The notes beneath the pieces are model-generated. The model was not told the DNA's origin. It did no database searches and saw only the letters and a list, made by a program, of their open reading frames with translations. A program made the translations under genes and the position numbers. This document shows, piece after piece, positions 45,171 through 55,456 of a stretch of DNA of 64,000 nucleotides (its first letter is position 1; each line of letters starts with the position of its first letter). The DNA is from DSOI01 sp041394885 (GTDB lineage Bacteria; Acidobacteriota; Terriglobia; Bryobacterales; Bryobacteraceae). The DNA is taken from positions 4,862 to 68,861 of the forward strand of contig JAWKHI010000043.1 in assembly GCA_041394885.1 (NCBI GenBank), in the 5' to 3' direction.

Positions 45171-48100
45171 ATGTCAAAACTTCGAATCCGCGTGGGAGTC
45201 ACTTTCGGGCTGCTTGTCTCGGCCACACTGCCTTCTCTCCAGGCGCAAGAGTACCGAGGCCGCGTGCAGGGCTTGGTGACCGACAGTTCGCAGGCCGCCA
45301 TCGCTGGAGCGACGGTGTCTCTGCTCAACGTCCAGACGGGCGTAACGGCTACACGCGAGACCAGCGAATCGGGCCGCTATCTGTTCGATCTGGTCCTGCC
45401 AGGCACCTACACGGTAACGGTGCAGTTCGAAGGCTTTTCGCGTTTTGTCCAGGAGCGCGTGGTGCTGCAATCGCGTTCGGACGTAACGGTGGACGCCTCG
45501 CTCCGTCCGGGTGACGTGCAGGAGACGGTAACGGTGACCGATCAGGCAAGCACGGTGCAGTTCAATACGAGCAAGCTCGAGACGACGGTCGACAGCGCGC
45601 TCGTGAACAATCTCCCGCAGATATCGAGAAATCCGCTCCTTTTGGCCCGGCTGGACCCGGCGGTGGTGCAGAGCGATACGGCACGCGAAGTGGAGCCTTA
45701 CTTCACATGGTCCGGCAACCGGCAAGAGGTGGGCGGCGGGCGCAACTACTCGAACGACCTTCAGGTGGACGGAAGCCCGATCGGAATCGGATATAAGACG
45801 AGCTACATGCCGTCGCCGGACGCGGTGCAGGAAGTAGCCGTGCAGCAGAACGCGATCGACGCCGAGTACGGCCATTCGGCGGGATCGGCGATCACGCTGA
45901 CCATGAAGGCCGGCACCAACGAATGGCACGGAAACGCCTTTTATCAGGGCCAATATCCGTGGGCGAACGCACTCGAGAATCGCGTATTCCGAACGATCAA
46001 CCTGGGCCGGACGCATATGTGGGGTGGGACGTTGGGCAATCCGATCGTCAAGAACAAGCTGTTCAATTTCTTTTCTTATGAACAATGGCGTAAGACAGAT
46101 CCGAACGACTTCATCAACACCGTGCCGAACGATTTGGAAAGGGCTGGAAACTTCTCGCAATCACTGAACGCCAGCGGGGGTCTACGCGCGATCTATGATC
46201 CGTTCACGACTCAGACTTCGGCGGACGGCCGGACCGCGACGCGCATGCCCTTCCCTGGGAATATCATTCCACGGTCGCAGCAGGACCCGATTGCGACGCA
46301 GTACATGGCGGGGCTTTGGAGTTCCAACCGTGCCGGGCAGGGTCCGTATAACATCAACAACTACTATGTGCCGCTGCCGGTGCGGTATGACTATCACAAC
46401 ATCTCCAACCGCACCGATTATTCGTTCAGCGAGCGTCTGCGTTTCTATGGCCGGTACAGCAAGCTGTGGACGCCGGTGACGACATCGAATCCGACCGCGT
46501 CGGAGTTCTTCGTGAATGACCGCGGCAGCCAACGGGACGCGACGTCGATTTCCGGAGACGCGGTGTGGACAATGAATGCGACGACGGTTGTGAACGTGAA
46601 TGGCACTTATCACAGCTTCGTGGACGCGTCACGGTACGCTTCGACGTGCGACGGATGCTGGGCGAAGTATTGGCCCAATTCGGACTTCCACAAAACCGTA
46701 TTCAGCAACGGAGCGGTGCCGGAGTTGCTGCCCCGGATGTCTGTGATGGGGACCGGCAGAGGCGAGTACTGGACGTCGCTAGGTCCCCGTGGCGGGACCT
46801 GGAACCAGCGTCCGGATGCCGATAGTCTGAGCGTAAAGGTGGCGCGGCAGCAGGGGCGGCACTATCTGAAGATGGGCGCCGATACGCGAGGGTCTCGCAC
46901 GACGAGCCTGATCGTTAGCAACAACCCGGGCTTCGGATTCCAGGCGGATGCGACGGCGGCCACTTACATCAATCCGGATCTGCGGCAGTCGGGCGACGGC
47001 TACGCAACGTTCCTGTTGGGAGCGATTCAGCCGGCTGGCAACGGGGCTGACAGTTGGGATAGCGGATCCACGTCAATGACGGCGACGATCCTGCCGACGG
47101 GCCAGAACCGTTTCTACGGGATGTTCGTGAATGACGACTGGAAAGTGAATCGCGATCTCACGATCAACCTGGGTTTGCGCTACGAGTATGAGACCGCCTA
47201 CACGGACCCTGAGAACCGGCTGACGCGGCCCCTGGACCTGAGTTCTCCGATTCCGGAGATGCAGGGCGCCGGCGCCCCGGTGATGCCGACGGAACTGGGT
47301 CAATTCTATAAGGGGCCGACGACGTTCAACGGCGCGTTCCAGTTCGCCGATTCCTCCAATCGAGGGCAATGGGACGCTGGGCGAGGCGGGCTGTCTCCGC
47401 GCGTGGGCATGGCGTACCGCCTCAGCGACATGATGTCGTTTCGCGCGGGTTACGGCCGGTACCTGACGCCATGGACCGGCAGGACGTTCAACATCTTCGA
47501 CACGATCTACGTCGGGTACAAGAATGTGACGGGCGCCTATCCTTCCGTACAAGGGATTCCTTCGGCACGGCTCCAAGATCCATTCCCGCCGTCTCAACCG
47601 GTGGTACCGGCCTACGAGAAGAGCCTGGGGCGCTACACGGCGCTGGGGGATTCGTTCCAATACGTGGCCCAGAAGCGGCCCCGGAGTTATAGCGACCGTT
47701 TCAATCTCTCGTTCCAACGCCAGCTCCCGGAGAACATCGTGTTGGACGTTACCTACTACCTGAACCTGGGGACGCAGCTGGTGGGCAACTATAACGTGAA
47801 TCAAGTGGATCCACGAGTCGCTTACGAGTTCAAAGGCGCCACCAACCGCTCGGTTCCGAATCCTTTCTATAACTTCTCCACGCTTGACAAGTTTCCAGGC
47901 GCGCTGCGCTACCAACGCAACGTGCAGTTGACATCGCTGATGCGGCCCTATCCGCAGTACGGCAACCTGACGGTGGTGGATGGGATCAACGGCGGCGCTT
48001 CGCGCTATCAGTCGTTCCAGTTGAAGCTGAACCGGCGCTTCGCCAAAGGTTACTCGGTGTTGTTGGGATACAACTACTCACGGCAGAGAGACGAATTGTT

Positions 48101-48665
48101 CTTCAACGACATCGACAACTACCTGGGGAATTTCACGTGGCAGGACAACAACCGGCCGAGGCATAGGGTTTCCCTGGCCGGAACCTGGGAGCTTCCATTC
48201 GGCCGTGGGCGAGCGCTGGCGTCGCAGATGCCGCGGGCGCTGGATCTGATCGCCGGCGGCTGGGACCTGAGCGGTATCATGACATGGCGATCGGGATTCT
48301 TCACGCGATTCGGCGGCATGGAGGTGGTGGGCGATCCGCGCATCGACAACCCGACGCCGGGCCGGCAGTTCAACACATCGGCGTTCAAGCAATTGCCGGC
48401 GTTCACGCCACGCACCAATCCGTGGCAGTATTCGGGCGTGACCAATCCGGGCCTGTTCAACGTGGATATGTCCATCGTGAAGCGTCTACCGGTCACCGAG
48501 CGATACCGCTTCGAGATGCGTATGGATGTGTTCAACGCGGCGAATAACATGACTTGGGCCGACCCGAACACCAACGTGCTGAGCAGCCAATTCGGCGTCA
48601 GCAACAATCAGTTATCGGGCACGTTCGGCCGCCGGGCACAGCTCGGCCTCCGGCTTGAATTCTAG
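45171..48665 (+). CDS. Oar-like TonB-dependent outer-membrane receptor
   Basis: A 1164-residue protein. Signal peptide (GLLVSATLPSLQAQ), an N-terminal carboxypeptidase-regulatory domain (GLVTDSSQAAIAGATVSLLN) as in Oar-type receptors, a plug-like region (residues about 120-230), then a long beta-barrel rich in aromatic and Asn/Asp residues, with the typical ending (FEMRMDVFNAANNMTWADPN, and a final FGRRAQLGLRLEF with terminal Phe for BAM). It probably takes up polymer fragments or siderophore-like compounds or acts in adhesion. It is the first gene of a likely operon with the TPR and CRTAC1 genes. Confidence 0.92.
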   Translation: MSKLRIRVGVTFGLLVSATLPSLQAQEYRGRVQGLVTDSSQAAIAGATVSLLNVQTGVTATRETSESGRYLFDLVLPGTYTVTVQFEGFSRFVQERVVLQSRSDVTVDASLRPGDVQETVTVTDQASTVQFNTSKLETTVDSALVNNLPQISRNPLLLARLDPAVVQSDTAREVEPYFTWSGNRQEVGGGRNYSNDLQVDGSPIGIGYKTSYMPSPDAVQEVAVQQNAIDAEYGHSAGSAITLTMKAGTNEWHGNAFYQGQYPWANALENRVFRTINLGRTHMWGGTLGNPIVKNKLFNFFSYEQWRKTDPNDFINTVPNDLERAGNFSQSLNASGGLRAIYDPFTTQTSADGRTATRMPFPGNIIPRSQQDPIATQYMAGLWSSNRAGQGPYNINNYYVPLPVRYDYHNISNRTDYSFSERLRFYGRYSKLWTPVTTSNPTASEFFVNDRGSQRDATSISGDAVWTMNATTVVNVNGTYHSFVDASRYASTCDGCWAKYWPNSDFHKTVFSNGAVPELLPRMSVMGTGRGEYWTSLGPRGGTWNQRPDADSLSVKVARQQGRHYLKMGADTRGSRTTSLIVSNNPGFGFQADATAATYINPDLRQSGDGYATFLLGAIQPAGNGADSWDSGSTSMTATILPTGQNRFYGMFVNDDWKVNRDLTINLGLRYEYETAYTDPENRLTRPLDLSSPIPEMQGAGAPVMPTELGQFYKGPTTFNGAFQFADSSNRGQWDAGRGGLSPRVGMAYRLSDMMSFRAGYGRYLTPWTGRTFNIFDTIYVGYKNVTGAYPSVQGIPSARLQDPFPPSQPVVPAYEKSLGRYTALGDSFQYVAQKRPRSYSDRFNLSFQRQLPENIVLDVTYYLNLGTQLVGNYNVNQVDPRVAYEFKGATNRSVPNPFYNFSTLDKFPGALRYQRNVQLTSLMRPYPQYGNLTVVDGINGGASRYQSFQLKLNRRFAKGYSVLLGYNYSRQRDELFFNDIDNYLGNFTWQDNNRPRHRVSLAGTWELPFGRGRALASQMPRALDLIAGGWDLSGIMTWRSGFFTRFGGMEVVGDPRIDNPTPGRQFNTSAFKQLPAFTPRTNPWQYSGVTNPGLFNVDMSIVKRLPVTERYRFEMRMDVFNAANNMTWADPNTNVLSSQFGVSNNQLSGTFGRRAQLGLRLEF

Positions 48666-48693
48666 CTGGCCATTGCAGCGGCGCGCGGCGAGG

Positions 48694-50985
48694 GTGGGCA
48701 CACCAGAGTTCGCGCGCCGCGTTTTGCCACTCGTCTGCATTGCCGCTTTCGCGCAGCCCGTGGACCTGCGCGAAGCGGCGCGTCTCGATCGCGAAGGGGA
48801 TTGCGCGGGGGCTGAAGTTCACTACCAACGCGCCCTGGCCGGAAAGAATCAATCAGCGGCAGTACTGAACAACGCCGGAAACCACTATCTGATTTGCGGG
48901 GATCCGGGGAAGGCACGGACCTATTTCGAAGAGCTAGCGAAGCTCAACCCGCGCCATGTGAATGCGAACTTACAGTTGGCTCGAATCGCCGTTGGCCAGC
49001 GGCGGGGAGCCGCCGCGCTCGGTTACCTGGCACGCGTACCGGCGGCATCGGACCCGGCGATCGAGCTGCTGCGAGGCGAGGCTCAGCATCAGGCCGGCAA
49101 ACACGATGCCGCCGCGCGGACCCTCGGCAGTCTCAGCGACAAGAGTGATCCGGCGATCCTATTCGCGCTCGGCTCCGTCTACGCGCGCATCGGCGACTAT
49201 TCCCGGGCCGAAGAGTCATTTCACGCAGTACTGGTTCAGCGTCCGGACGATTTCAACGTGCTGCTGAACCTGGGCCGCGCAGCGGCGCGCGCCGGGCACC
49301 ACGAGCGCGCCCGCACCGCGCTCGAAGCGGCGCTCAAGGCACGTCCCAGCGACGCCGATGCGCTCACCGAACTTGGCCTGGTTCACGCCACATCGAAGGA
49401 CTACAGCCGCGCTGTTTACTTACTGGCGCAGGCGCGGCAGCAAGCGCCAGACCGGCCCACCATTTTGCTGGCCCTGGCGCGGGCCGCGGAGGACGCCGGC
49501 TACTATGGCGATTCCGCACTCGCCTACGACGACTATGTGCGAATGCAGCCTGGCGACGATGCGGCCCGCAGGGATCGCGCGCACGTGCTCGCACTCACTG
49601 GGGCGCGTTTGAAAGAAGGCGTCGCCGAAATGCGAGCTTACGTCGAAGGGCATCCGGACGATGCTGCCGGCTACTTCAACCTGGCTCAGTTTACCTGGCG
49701 CGACCAGCCCGAAGAGTCGCTGGAACAACTCGCCACCGCCGTGCGGCTCGACGCCGGGTTTGCGCCCGCGCACGTCGCGCGCGCGTGGCTGCTGCACCGG
49801 CTGGGCAGAAGCGCGGAGGCGGCGCCTCATCTGAAGGCAGCTTTGGCGATCACTCCCGATAGCGTGCGGACGCTGGATCAACTGGGCGTGGTGTACCTCA
49901 CGCTCGATCAACCCAAGGAAGCGGAGGCCGCGCTGCGGCGGGCCGTCGAGATCTCGCCCACCGACGCCGAGGCCCTGCTGCACCTGGGTCGCGCCCTGAT
50001 GGCGCTTGGCCGGGAAGAGGAGGCCCAGCAGTTTCTCGACCGCTATCAGAAGGCCCGTCCGAACCGGAAGCGCGATCCACGCCGCGAGCCAGGGATGATC
50101 GAGCTGGCCACACTCCCGGAACCGGAGCGCCGGGCCCGGGAGATCGAACGTTTTCGCGCGCTTGCGCGCAGCCGTCCAGACGATCCGACGCTCGAGATGA
50201 ACTACGCCTCGCTGTTACTGGCGGACGGGCAGGTGAAGGAGGCACTCGCCGAGCACCGCCGCCTGCTCACGCTCAACGGGGACGCCACGATTTGGGCTGC
50301 CGCCGGAAGGGCGCTGCTCGAAGCCGGCCAGTATGAGCTGGCGCGTGAGTTTCTCGAGCGAGCGGCGCCGGAGAGCCCGGGCGCGCAGCTCGATCTTGCA
50401 CTCGCCACCTTTCACACGTCGGGGGCGGACGCCGCTCTGGCCGCGGTCAAGGAGCCATTGAAGGGCGCTCACTCCGGCGACTTTGTATTGCTGAAGGCGC
50501 ATCTGCTGGACGCAGCGGGGCGCTCAAGCGAGGCTCGCCAACTTTTGTCGGAAGGGCTGGATCGCACCGGCGCGCGTCCCGAGATCGTTCGCGATGCCGC
50601 GAAGATGCTGGCACGGTATGGTAGCCGGAAAGAAGCGCTTGCGTTGTTGCCGGATAAGGAAACCAATCAGCCCGAGATCGAATTGACCAGAGCCGTTCTG
50701 ATCGCTCTGCTGAATCGCACCGACGAAGCGAAGTTACTGCTGACGAAGATACAAGCGCGGTGGCCGGAGTGGGATCAGCCATACGTGGCGCAGGGTCTGC
50801 TGCTCGAGAGCGCACAGCAGCGCAAACCTGCACTCGAGAAGATACGCACGGCGATCGCACTGGGATCCGATGACGGAGCCAGCCGATGCGCACTGGCGCG
50901 ACTGAGTTCCTCCGCCGAGCGCGACGCGCGTTGCACCTGCCTGGCCGCGCTGGATCGATGGTTTCTGGGCCAATGCTCGCGGTAG
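48694..50985 (+). CDS. tetratricopeptide-repeat protein
   Basis: About 763 residues with a signal-like start (FARRVLPLVCIAAFAQ) and many TPR units, e.g. AGKHDAAARTLGSLS, IGDYSRAEESFHAVLVQRP, AGHHERARTALEAALKARP and LDQPKEAEAALRRAVEISP. GTG at 48694 is preferred because the signal segment then is N-terminal; a TTG at 48655 is also open but overlaps the receptor gene end. TPR proteins bind protein partners; here it sits between an Oar-like receptor and a CRTAC1 protein, a recurrent acidobacterial arrangement. Confidence 0.82.
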   Translation: MGTPEFARRVLPLVCIAAFAQPVDLREAARLDREGDCAGAEVHYQRALAGKNQSAAVLNNAGNHYLICGDPGKARTYFEELAKLNPRHVNANLQLARIAVGQRRGAAALGYLARVPAASDPAIELLRGEAQHQAGKHDAAARTLGSLSDKSDPAILFALGSVYARIGDYSRAEESFHAVLVQRPDDFNVLLNLGRAAARAGHHERARTALEAALKARPSDADALTELGLVHATSKDYSRAVYLLAQARQQAPDRPTILLALARAAEDAGYYGDSALAYDDYVRMQPGDDAARRDRAHVLALTGARLKEGVAEMRAYVEGHPDDAAGYFNLAQFTWRDQPEESLEQLATAVRLDAGFAPAHVARAWLLHRLGRSAEAAPHLKAALAITPDSVRTLDQLGVVYLTLDQPKEAEAALRRAVEISPTDAEALLHLGRALMALGREEEAQQFLDRYQKARPNRKRDPRREPGMIELATLPEPERRAREIERFRALARSRPDDPTLEMNYASLLLADGQVKEALAEHRRLLTLNGDATIWAAAGRALLEAGQYELAREFLERAAPESPGAQLDLALATFHTSGADAALAAVKEPLKGAHSGDFVLLKAHLLDAAGRSSEARQLLSEGLDRTGARPEIVRDAAKMLARYGSRKEALALLPDKETNQPEIELTRAVLIALLNRTDEAKLLLTKIQARWPEWDQPYVAQGLLLESAQQRKPALEKIRTAIALGSDDGASRCALARLSSSAERDARCTCLAALDRWFLGQCSR

Positions 50986-52610
50986 CTGCGCTCTTGGTAG
51001 TCGCGATGGTGACGTGGCCCCTGCCATGCGTGGCGCAGGCGGATCGATTCGTCGACGTTGCGCCCCTCTCGGAGTTTGCCTACGTGACCAACAACGGCTT
51101 CACGGGCCGGAAGTACTTTCCGCAGCCATTGTGCGGCGGAGTGGCGATTCTCGACTATGACAATGACGGCCTGATGGACATCTTCCTTACCAATGGAGCG
51201 GCCTTCCCAGAGTTGAAGAAGACAGAACGGTTCCATCACGCGCTGCTTCGAAACAAGGGCGGCAACCGCTTCGAAGACGTAACGCAGCGGGCGGGCCTGA
51301 CGGGGGCGGGTCTCGGCTATAGTCTCGGCGCGGCGGCGGCCGACTTTGACAACGACGGGCGCACGGACCTCTTCGTGGCCAACGCCGGGCCGAACACGCT
51401 CTACCGCAACAACGGAGACGGTACGTTTCGGGATGTGAGCCGCCAGTCCGGCTTGGATGCGAAGCCGGCCCGCACGCTGAGCGTGCAGGGTGCCTGGCTC
51501 GACTATGATAACGATGGCCGTCTGGATCTGGTTTTGTCGAACTACACTTTGTGGGAGCCGGGCAGCGACCGGCGCTGTGTCCGTGAGGATGGAGTCGACT
51601 TCTACTGCCATCCGAAGACTTACCCGGCTGTCCCACACCGGCTCTATCGTAACCTCGGCGACGGTAAGTTCGAAGACGTGAGCGAACGCGCCGGCATCTC
51701 CAAGCCACTGGGCAAGGGGATGGGCATCGCGATTTCCGACATGAACGGTGACACGTGGCCCGATATCTTCATCGCCAATGACACCGAGCGAAACTTTCTC
51801 TACGTCAATCGAAAAGATGGCACCTTTCAGGAACAGGGAATGTTGCGCGGCGTCAGTTACAATGACGATGGCGCCACCGTATCGGCGATGGGCGCGGACG
51901 TAAAGGACTACGACAACGACGGATGGCCGGATGTTTTTTACAACGACCTGATGGGCCAGATCTGGGGTTTGTTTCGCAACCTGAGCGGCCGGTCATTCCG
52001 CTACGCTTCCCCCGCCACCGGGATCGTACGCGCGAGCCAACCTTACTCGGGGTGGAGCGGGGGGTTCATCGACTACAACAACGACGGATGGAAAGATCTG
52101 TTTTCCGCCAACGGCGACGTGGACTCCCTGCGCGAAGGCGCCGAGCAGCACGATACTCTTTTCGAGAACAACGGCGGCGCCGGCTTCGTGGACGTTTCGG
52201 CCAAGATGGGCACGGACTTCCTGCGCACCGGATACCAGCGCGGCGCGGCGTTCGCGGATCTGAACAACGATGGGGCCATGGACATCGTGGTTACGTCGCT
52301 CGGGCGCAAGCCGCGCATCCTGATCAATTCTGGGGGCGGCCATTGGTTGTCGGTGCGCGCCATCGGGCATAAGTCCGCACGGGACGCGGTGGGCGCCGCG
52401 ATCAAGGTCACCACACAGTCCGGCCGTGTGCTGCACAATCACGTGACGACGAGCAGCGGGTTCCTTTCGTCGAGCGATCCGCGGGTTCATTTCGGGCTGG
52501 GAACGGAAGCGGGACCGGTGACGGTGGAGGTCCGGTGGCCAGGCGGCGCGGCTTCGCTGAGGGACAAGGTGGCGGTGGACCGGATGATCGAGATCGACGA
52601 AGGAAGTTAG
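50958..52610 (+). CDS. CRTAC1/ASPIC-UnbV family secreted protein with FG-GAP repeats
   Basis: About 550 residues. Signal peptide (LAVAALLVVAMVTWPLPCVAQ), then at least six FG-GAP/VCBS repeats with calcium-binding loops (DYDNDGLMDIF, DFDNDGRTDLF, DYDNDGRLDLV, DMNGDTWPDIF, DYDNDGWPDVF, DLNNDGAMDIV) that form a propeller, and a C-terminal ASPIC/UnbV domain with VRWPGG. Start at 50958 or 50973 both keep the signal; the gene overlaps the TPR gene end. Extracellular, ligand unknown. Confidence 0.88.
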   Translation: MVSGPMLAVAALLVVAMVTWPLPCVAQADRFVDVAPLSEFAYVTNNGFTGRKYFPQPLCGGVAILDYDNDGLMDIFLTNGAAFPELKKTERFHHALLRNKGGNRFEDVTQRAGLTGAGLGYSLGAAAADFDNDGRTDLFVANAGPNTLYRNNGDGTFRDVSRQSGLDAKPARTLSVQGAWLDYDNDGRLDLVLSNYTLWEPGSDRRCVREDGVDFYCHPKTYPAVPHRLYRNLGDGKFEDVSERAGISKPLGKGMGIAISDMNGDTWPDIFIANDTERNFLYVNRKDGTFQEQGMLRGVSYNDDGATVSAMGADVKDYDNDGWPDVFYNDLMGQIWGLFRNLSGRSFRYASPATGIVRASQPYSGWSGGFIDYNNDGWKDLFSANGDVDSLREGAEQHDTLFENNGGAGFVDVSAKMGTDFLRTGYQRGAAFADLNNDGAMDIVVTSLGRKPRILINSGGGHWLSVRAIGHKSARDAVGAAIKVTTQSGRVLHNHVTTSSGFLSSSDPRVHFGLGTEAGPVTVEVRWPGGAASLRDKVAVDRMIEIDEGS

Positions 52611-52614
52611 CAGC

Positions 52615-53358
52615 TCAGCCCGGATCGGTCATGTCGATCAGCGCACCTCGCAGGCGCCCGGCGAGAGCGGGATCGGCGAACTGCATTTCGTCGAGGAAGG
52701 CAAGCGTTACGAGGCGAAACGCGCGGGAGAGTTCCTCTGGATCCAGGCTTCGAATCAGTGTGTCCAGGAATTTCGTTGCAGTGACGGCGGGCAGCCGATC
52801 GACGCCGCGCGCGTGGGCCGGAGGCAGGCCGTGCCGAATGCACGCGAGCGCGAGGGCCTGATTGCGCAGGCCGGTGATCATGTACTCGGCCTGCCACAGC
52901 TTGCCTCTGGCGATCGAGGCGCGGGCATGGAGTGCATGGAGCCATCCGAACCCGATGAGGTCCGCGGCCACCGGCGAGGGGAACCGCGCCTCCTGTGATT
53001 CCCCAAATACGAGACGGAACGCTGGAGACAAGGCTCGGAACTCGGCGGCGGGGACGAGGGCGATATCCACCTGGAGCGTATCCGGCAACAGGAAGACGCG
53101 GTAAATCCAGGGACCGGCTTTGACGTCAAGATGGTGCAGCGCCCGGTGGCGAACGTACATCAGGTCAGTACATTCGGCGAGCGCGTGTTCGAGGGGCACC
53201 GCGGCAGCAACGGCAAAAGCGAGATCGATGTCGGACCAACGATCTTCATCCGCAACGGCGGCCGAGCCGGTAATCGCGGCAGCGACGATGTGCTGGCTAC
53301 CGGCCGCGTAGTCAAGCAAGGTGGAACGGAGCCGGTCGCGGTGTTCAGGGGAAAACAT
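52615..53358 (-). CDS. nucleotidyltransferase-domain protein (aminoglycoside-adenylyltransferase-like)
   Basis: A 247-residue protein. The nucleotidyltransferase core reads AAAITGSAAVADED then WSDIDLAFAV, giving G-S and D-x-D; VDIALVP may supply the third acidic residue. The C-terminal half is helical, with a HARASIARGKLWQAEYMI helix resembling HEPN-like/adenylyltransferase helices. It converges with the CRTAC1 gene (5 bp). It could modify an antibiotic or a cellular substrate; unknown. Confidence 0.75.
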   Translation of the reverse strand: MFSPEHRDRLRSTLLDYAAGSQHIVAAAITGSAAVADEDRWSDIDLAFAVAAAVPLEHALAECTDLMYVRHRALHHLDVKAGPWIYRVFLLPDTLQVDIALVPAAEFRALSPAFRLVFGESQEARFPSPVAADLIGFGWLHALHARASIARGKLWQAEYMITGLRNQALALACIRHGLPPAHARGVDRLPAVTATKFLDTLIRSLDPEELSRAFRLVTLAFLDEMQFADPALAGRLRGALIDMTDPG

Positions 53359-53415
53359 GCGTCCGGTCCCCGATTCTATCGCAGGCTGGGCTACCGGACG
53401 CGTGCAGGGCTTGGG

Positions 53416-54057
53416 TTATCGGCTCGAATCCCGGACGAAGCGCCGCCGGAGGCCGAGCAGACCGAGTGCGGCAGCTCCGACGAGACCAAAAGTACCGGGT
53501 TCGGGCACCGATGCCGGGCTCTTGGTGATGTCCAGGTTCGCGGAACGCTGATTCTGGGTTCCGAAGGCAGTGCGGCCTGCATAGTCATCGAGTTTCCAAA
53601 GGCCGGACGTCGACCTGGCACTGACGGTGCCCAGAAGCAAAGCCGAGGTCAAAGGAGCCGCTACGGTGGTTGACCCGGTGTAGCGCCAACTCAAATTCAG
53701 CTCGGCTGGGTCGTCGTCTGGGGTGAGCCCAACCGGAGTGATCCCGAGCAATTGTATGGGCCCGGTGGACCAATTCGGCATGGTGGTGGCTACGGAGCCC
53801 GGTATATAGCCGGTGAAGTCATAGATGGTGAGAAGGCCATCGCATGTCCCTCCCGGCACCGCCGAGTTACAAGGCCCGCCGGGCGTGTTCACGCGGGAGT
53901 TCGGACCGAGATAGACGTCCCAAGTCCAGGTAAAGTCGGACGGCCCGTTCGGAGTTACGACGGGGTCAGTGAGTATCAGCACGGCGGCCGAAGCCGGGAC
54001 AACAGATAGCACGGCGAAGCTGACAACAGCGATCGCCGACAGAAATCGACAGTTCAT
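53416..54057 (-). CDS. PEP-CTERM sorting-domain protein
   Basis: A 213-residue exported protein: signal (LSAIAVVSFAVLSVVPASAA), a beta-rich middle containing a disulfide-type pair of cysteines (PCNS, GTCDG) and the C-terminal tag VPEPGTFGLVGAAALGLLG with RRRF. The ATG at 54057 has GGAGGAGA before it. Second PEP-CTERM protein of the window. Function unknown. The 181-bp stretch before it contains a perfect 12-bp palindrome TTTCTTAAGAAA at 54185-54196. Confidence 0.85.
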   Translation of the reverse strand: MNCRFLSAIAVVSFAVLSVVPASAAVLILTDPVVTPNGPSDFTWTWDVYLGPNSRVNTPGGPCNSAVPGGTCDGLLTIYDFTGYIPGSVATTMPNWSTGPIQLLGITPVGLTPDDDPAELNLSWRYTGSTTVAAPLTSALLLGTVSARSTSGLWKLDDYAGRTAFGTQNQRSANLDITKSPASVPEPGTFGLVGAAALGLLGLRRRFVRDSSR

Positions 54058-54238
54058 TTTCTCTCCTCCAACAGGCGTCCTCGCGCTTCCCATTGGCGTT
54101 GTTTAACTTTCGCCCGGCGCAGAGGTACACAACGACTTAGTCTATAGGTACTGTAACTTCAGGCCTGGAGAGATTCAAGGGTTGTTTCTTAAGAAATATT
54201 CTCGTTAATGCATCCGATTCTTAATGATCGCGAACCGG

Positions 54239-55417
54239 TCACTCCGGGGCGAACCGCTGCAGTTCGTCAGGCCCGGGCGTGGCGTAGGCGGGGTCAATCG
54301 CGCGGACATGCACGTCGCCGTTGGGGAGCACGCGCACATCCAGCGGGACGATGGTGAGCCCCTGTTCATTGATGGTTTGGGCGGTCTCGCCGAGGTCGCG
54401 GCTCTCAATGCCACCGGCGGCGACAGGCGGCACATTTCCGTTGAAGAACGCGGTGCACCACCACCGTCCTTTCTTGTCCTGGAACGGCGTACCATGGCCG
54501 AGAAAACGTCCGGCGAACTTGCGTTCGCTGTAGGGTCCGGTGATCTTGTCCGCGGTGGCGTAATAAAGGTTGTAGCTGCCTTTTCGCATCTTGGCGGTGG
54601 ACCAGCCGGTTCCGAAGAGCACGTATTTGCCGCCGATCTTGCGGATCAAACATCCCTCATGGCCCATCTTGGCGGTTTCCCCGGAGGGGCCGATGGTGAC
54701 CGGCGGGGCCGCGAAGCCGCTGAGGTCCGCCTCGAGCGGGGCGATTTGCGTGGCGCCCCAGATCATCCACCATGTTCCATCGGTGTCGCGAAACAGAGAG
54801 GGGTCATGGCGGCGTCCGATTGCGGGGCCGATCGGGTTATCCCAGGGTCCGGCGACGTCCGCGCCTTTGGAGAGAGAGAAGTTTGCGCCGTTCACTGGTG
54901 AGGGGCTGGTGTGGACGAGGGCCCAACGGGTACCCATCCAGTGGAGTTCCGGGGCCCAGAGCCGCCACTGTGCGCCATCGGTCTGGCGGAATTTCGCCGG
55001 CTGATCACGAAACCAGACGCCGTCTTCGAGGGTGAAGGGAGCGCCGAGATGCTCCCAATCGATGAGGTCCCGCGTGCGCCAGACCTGGGCTTTCCATCCG
55101 ACGATGCTGGAGGCGGCGAGTCCGGTGTTGTAGGGATCGGAGAACTCGCGCGAGTCGCCCGGCATGGGCGTGGTTCCGGTGAGATAGTAAAACTCGCCCT
55201 TGGGGTCCAGCACCAGGAACGGATCGCGGATCCAGCCGCTCTTGACGAAGAGGGCGCGGGAATGGGCTTCGAGGCCGGCCTCGATGGCTTTTCGGGACAT
55301 GGGCGCCGCGGGCGTGCGGCTACTGGGTCTGGCTTCGTTTTCCACCGGCTGGGCGGGCATGAGAGAAGAGGCCGCCAATAGACACAGGGCGAAACGGGAG
55401 AGATGTCGAGTATTCAA
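54239..55417 (-). CDS. GH43-like five-bladed beta-propeller protein
   Basis: A 392-residue exported protein with a signal peptide (FALCLLAASSLMPAQ). Residues around GWIRDPFLVLDPKGEFYYLTG carry the first-blade aspartate expected for a catalytic base, WAPELHWMGTRWALV the second-blade pattern, and RRHDPSLFRDTDGTWWMIWG a third. This is the GH43/GH32-like fold used for arabinan, xylan and related glycans; the catalytic acid cannot be pinned down. It diverges from the MscS gene by 40 bp. Confidence 0.8.
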   Translation of the reverse strand: MNTRHLSRFALCLLAASSLMPAQPVENEARPSSRTPAAPMSRKAIEAGLEAHSRALFVKSGWIRDPFLVLDPKGEFYYLTGTTPMPGDSREFSDPYNTGLAASSIVGWKAQVWRTRDLIDWEHLGAPFTLEDGVWFRDQPAKFRQTDGAQWRLWAPELHWMGTRWALVHTSPSPVNGANFSLSKGADVAGPWDNPIGPAIGRRHDPSLFRDTDGTWWMIWGATQIAPLEADLSGFAAPPVTIGPSGETAKMGHEGCLIRKIGGKYVLFGTGWSTAKMRKGSYNLYYATADKITGPYSERKFAGRFLGHGTPFQDKKGRWWCTAFFNGNVPPVAAGGIESRDLGETAQTINEQGLTIVPLDVRVLPNGDVHVRAIDPAYATPGPDELQRFAPE

Positions 55418-55456
55418 ACCGGTAGTTTATCTCGCGGTGGCATGCGATGATCGGGG

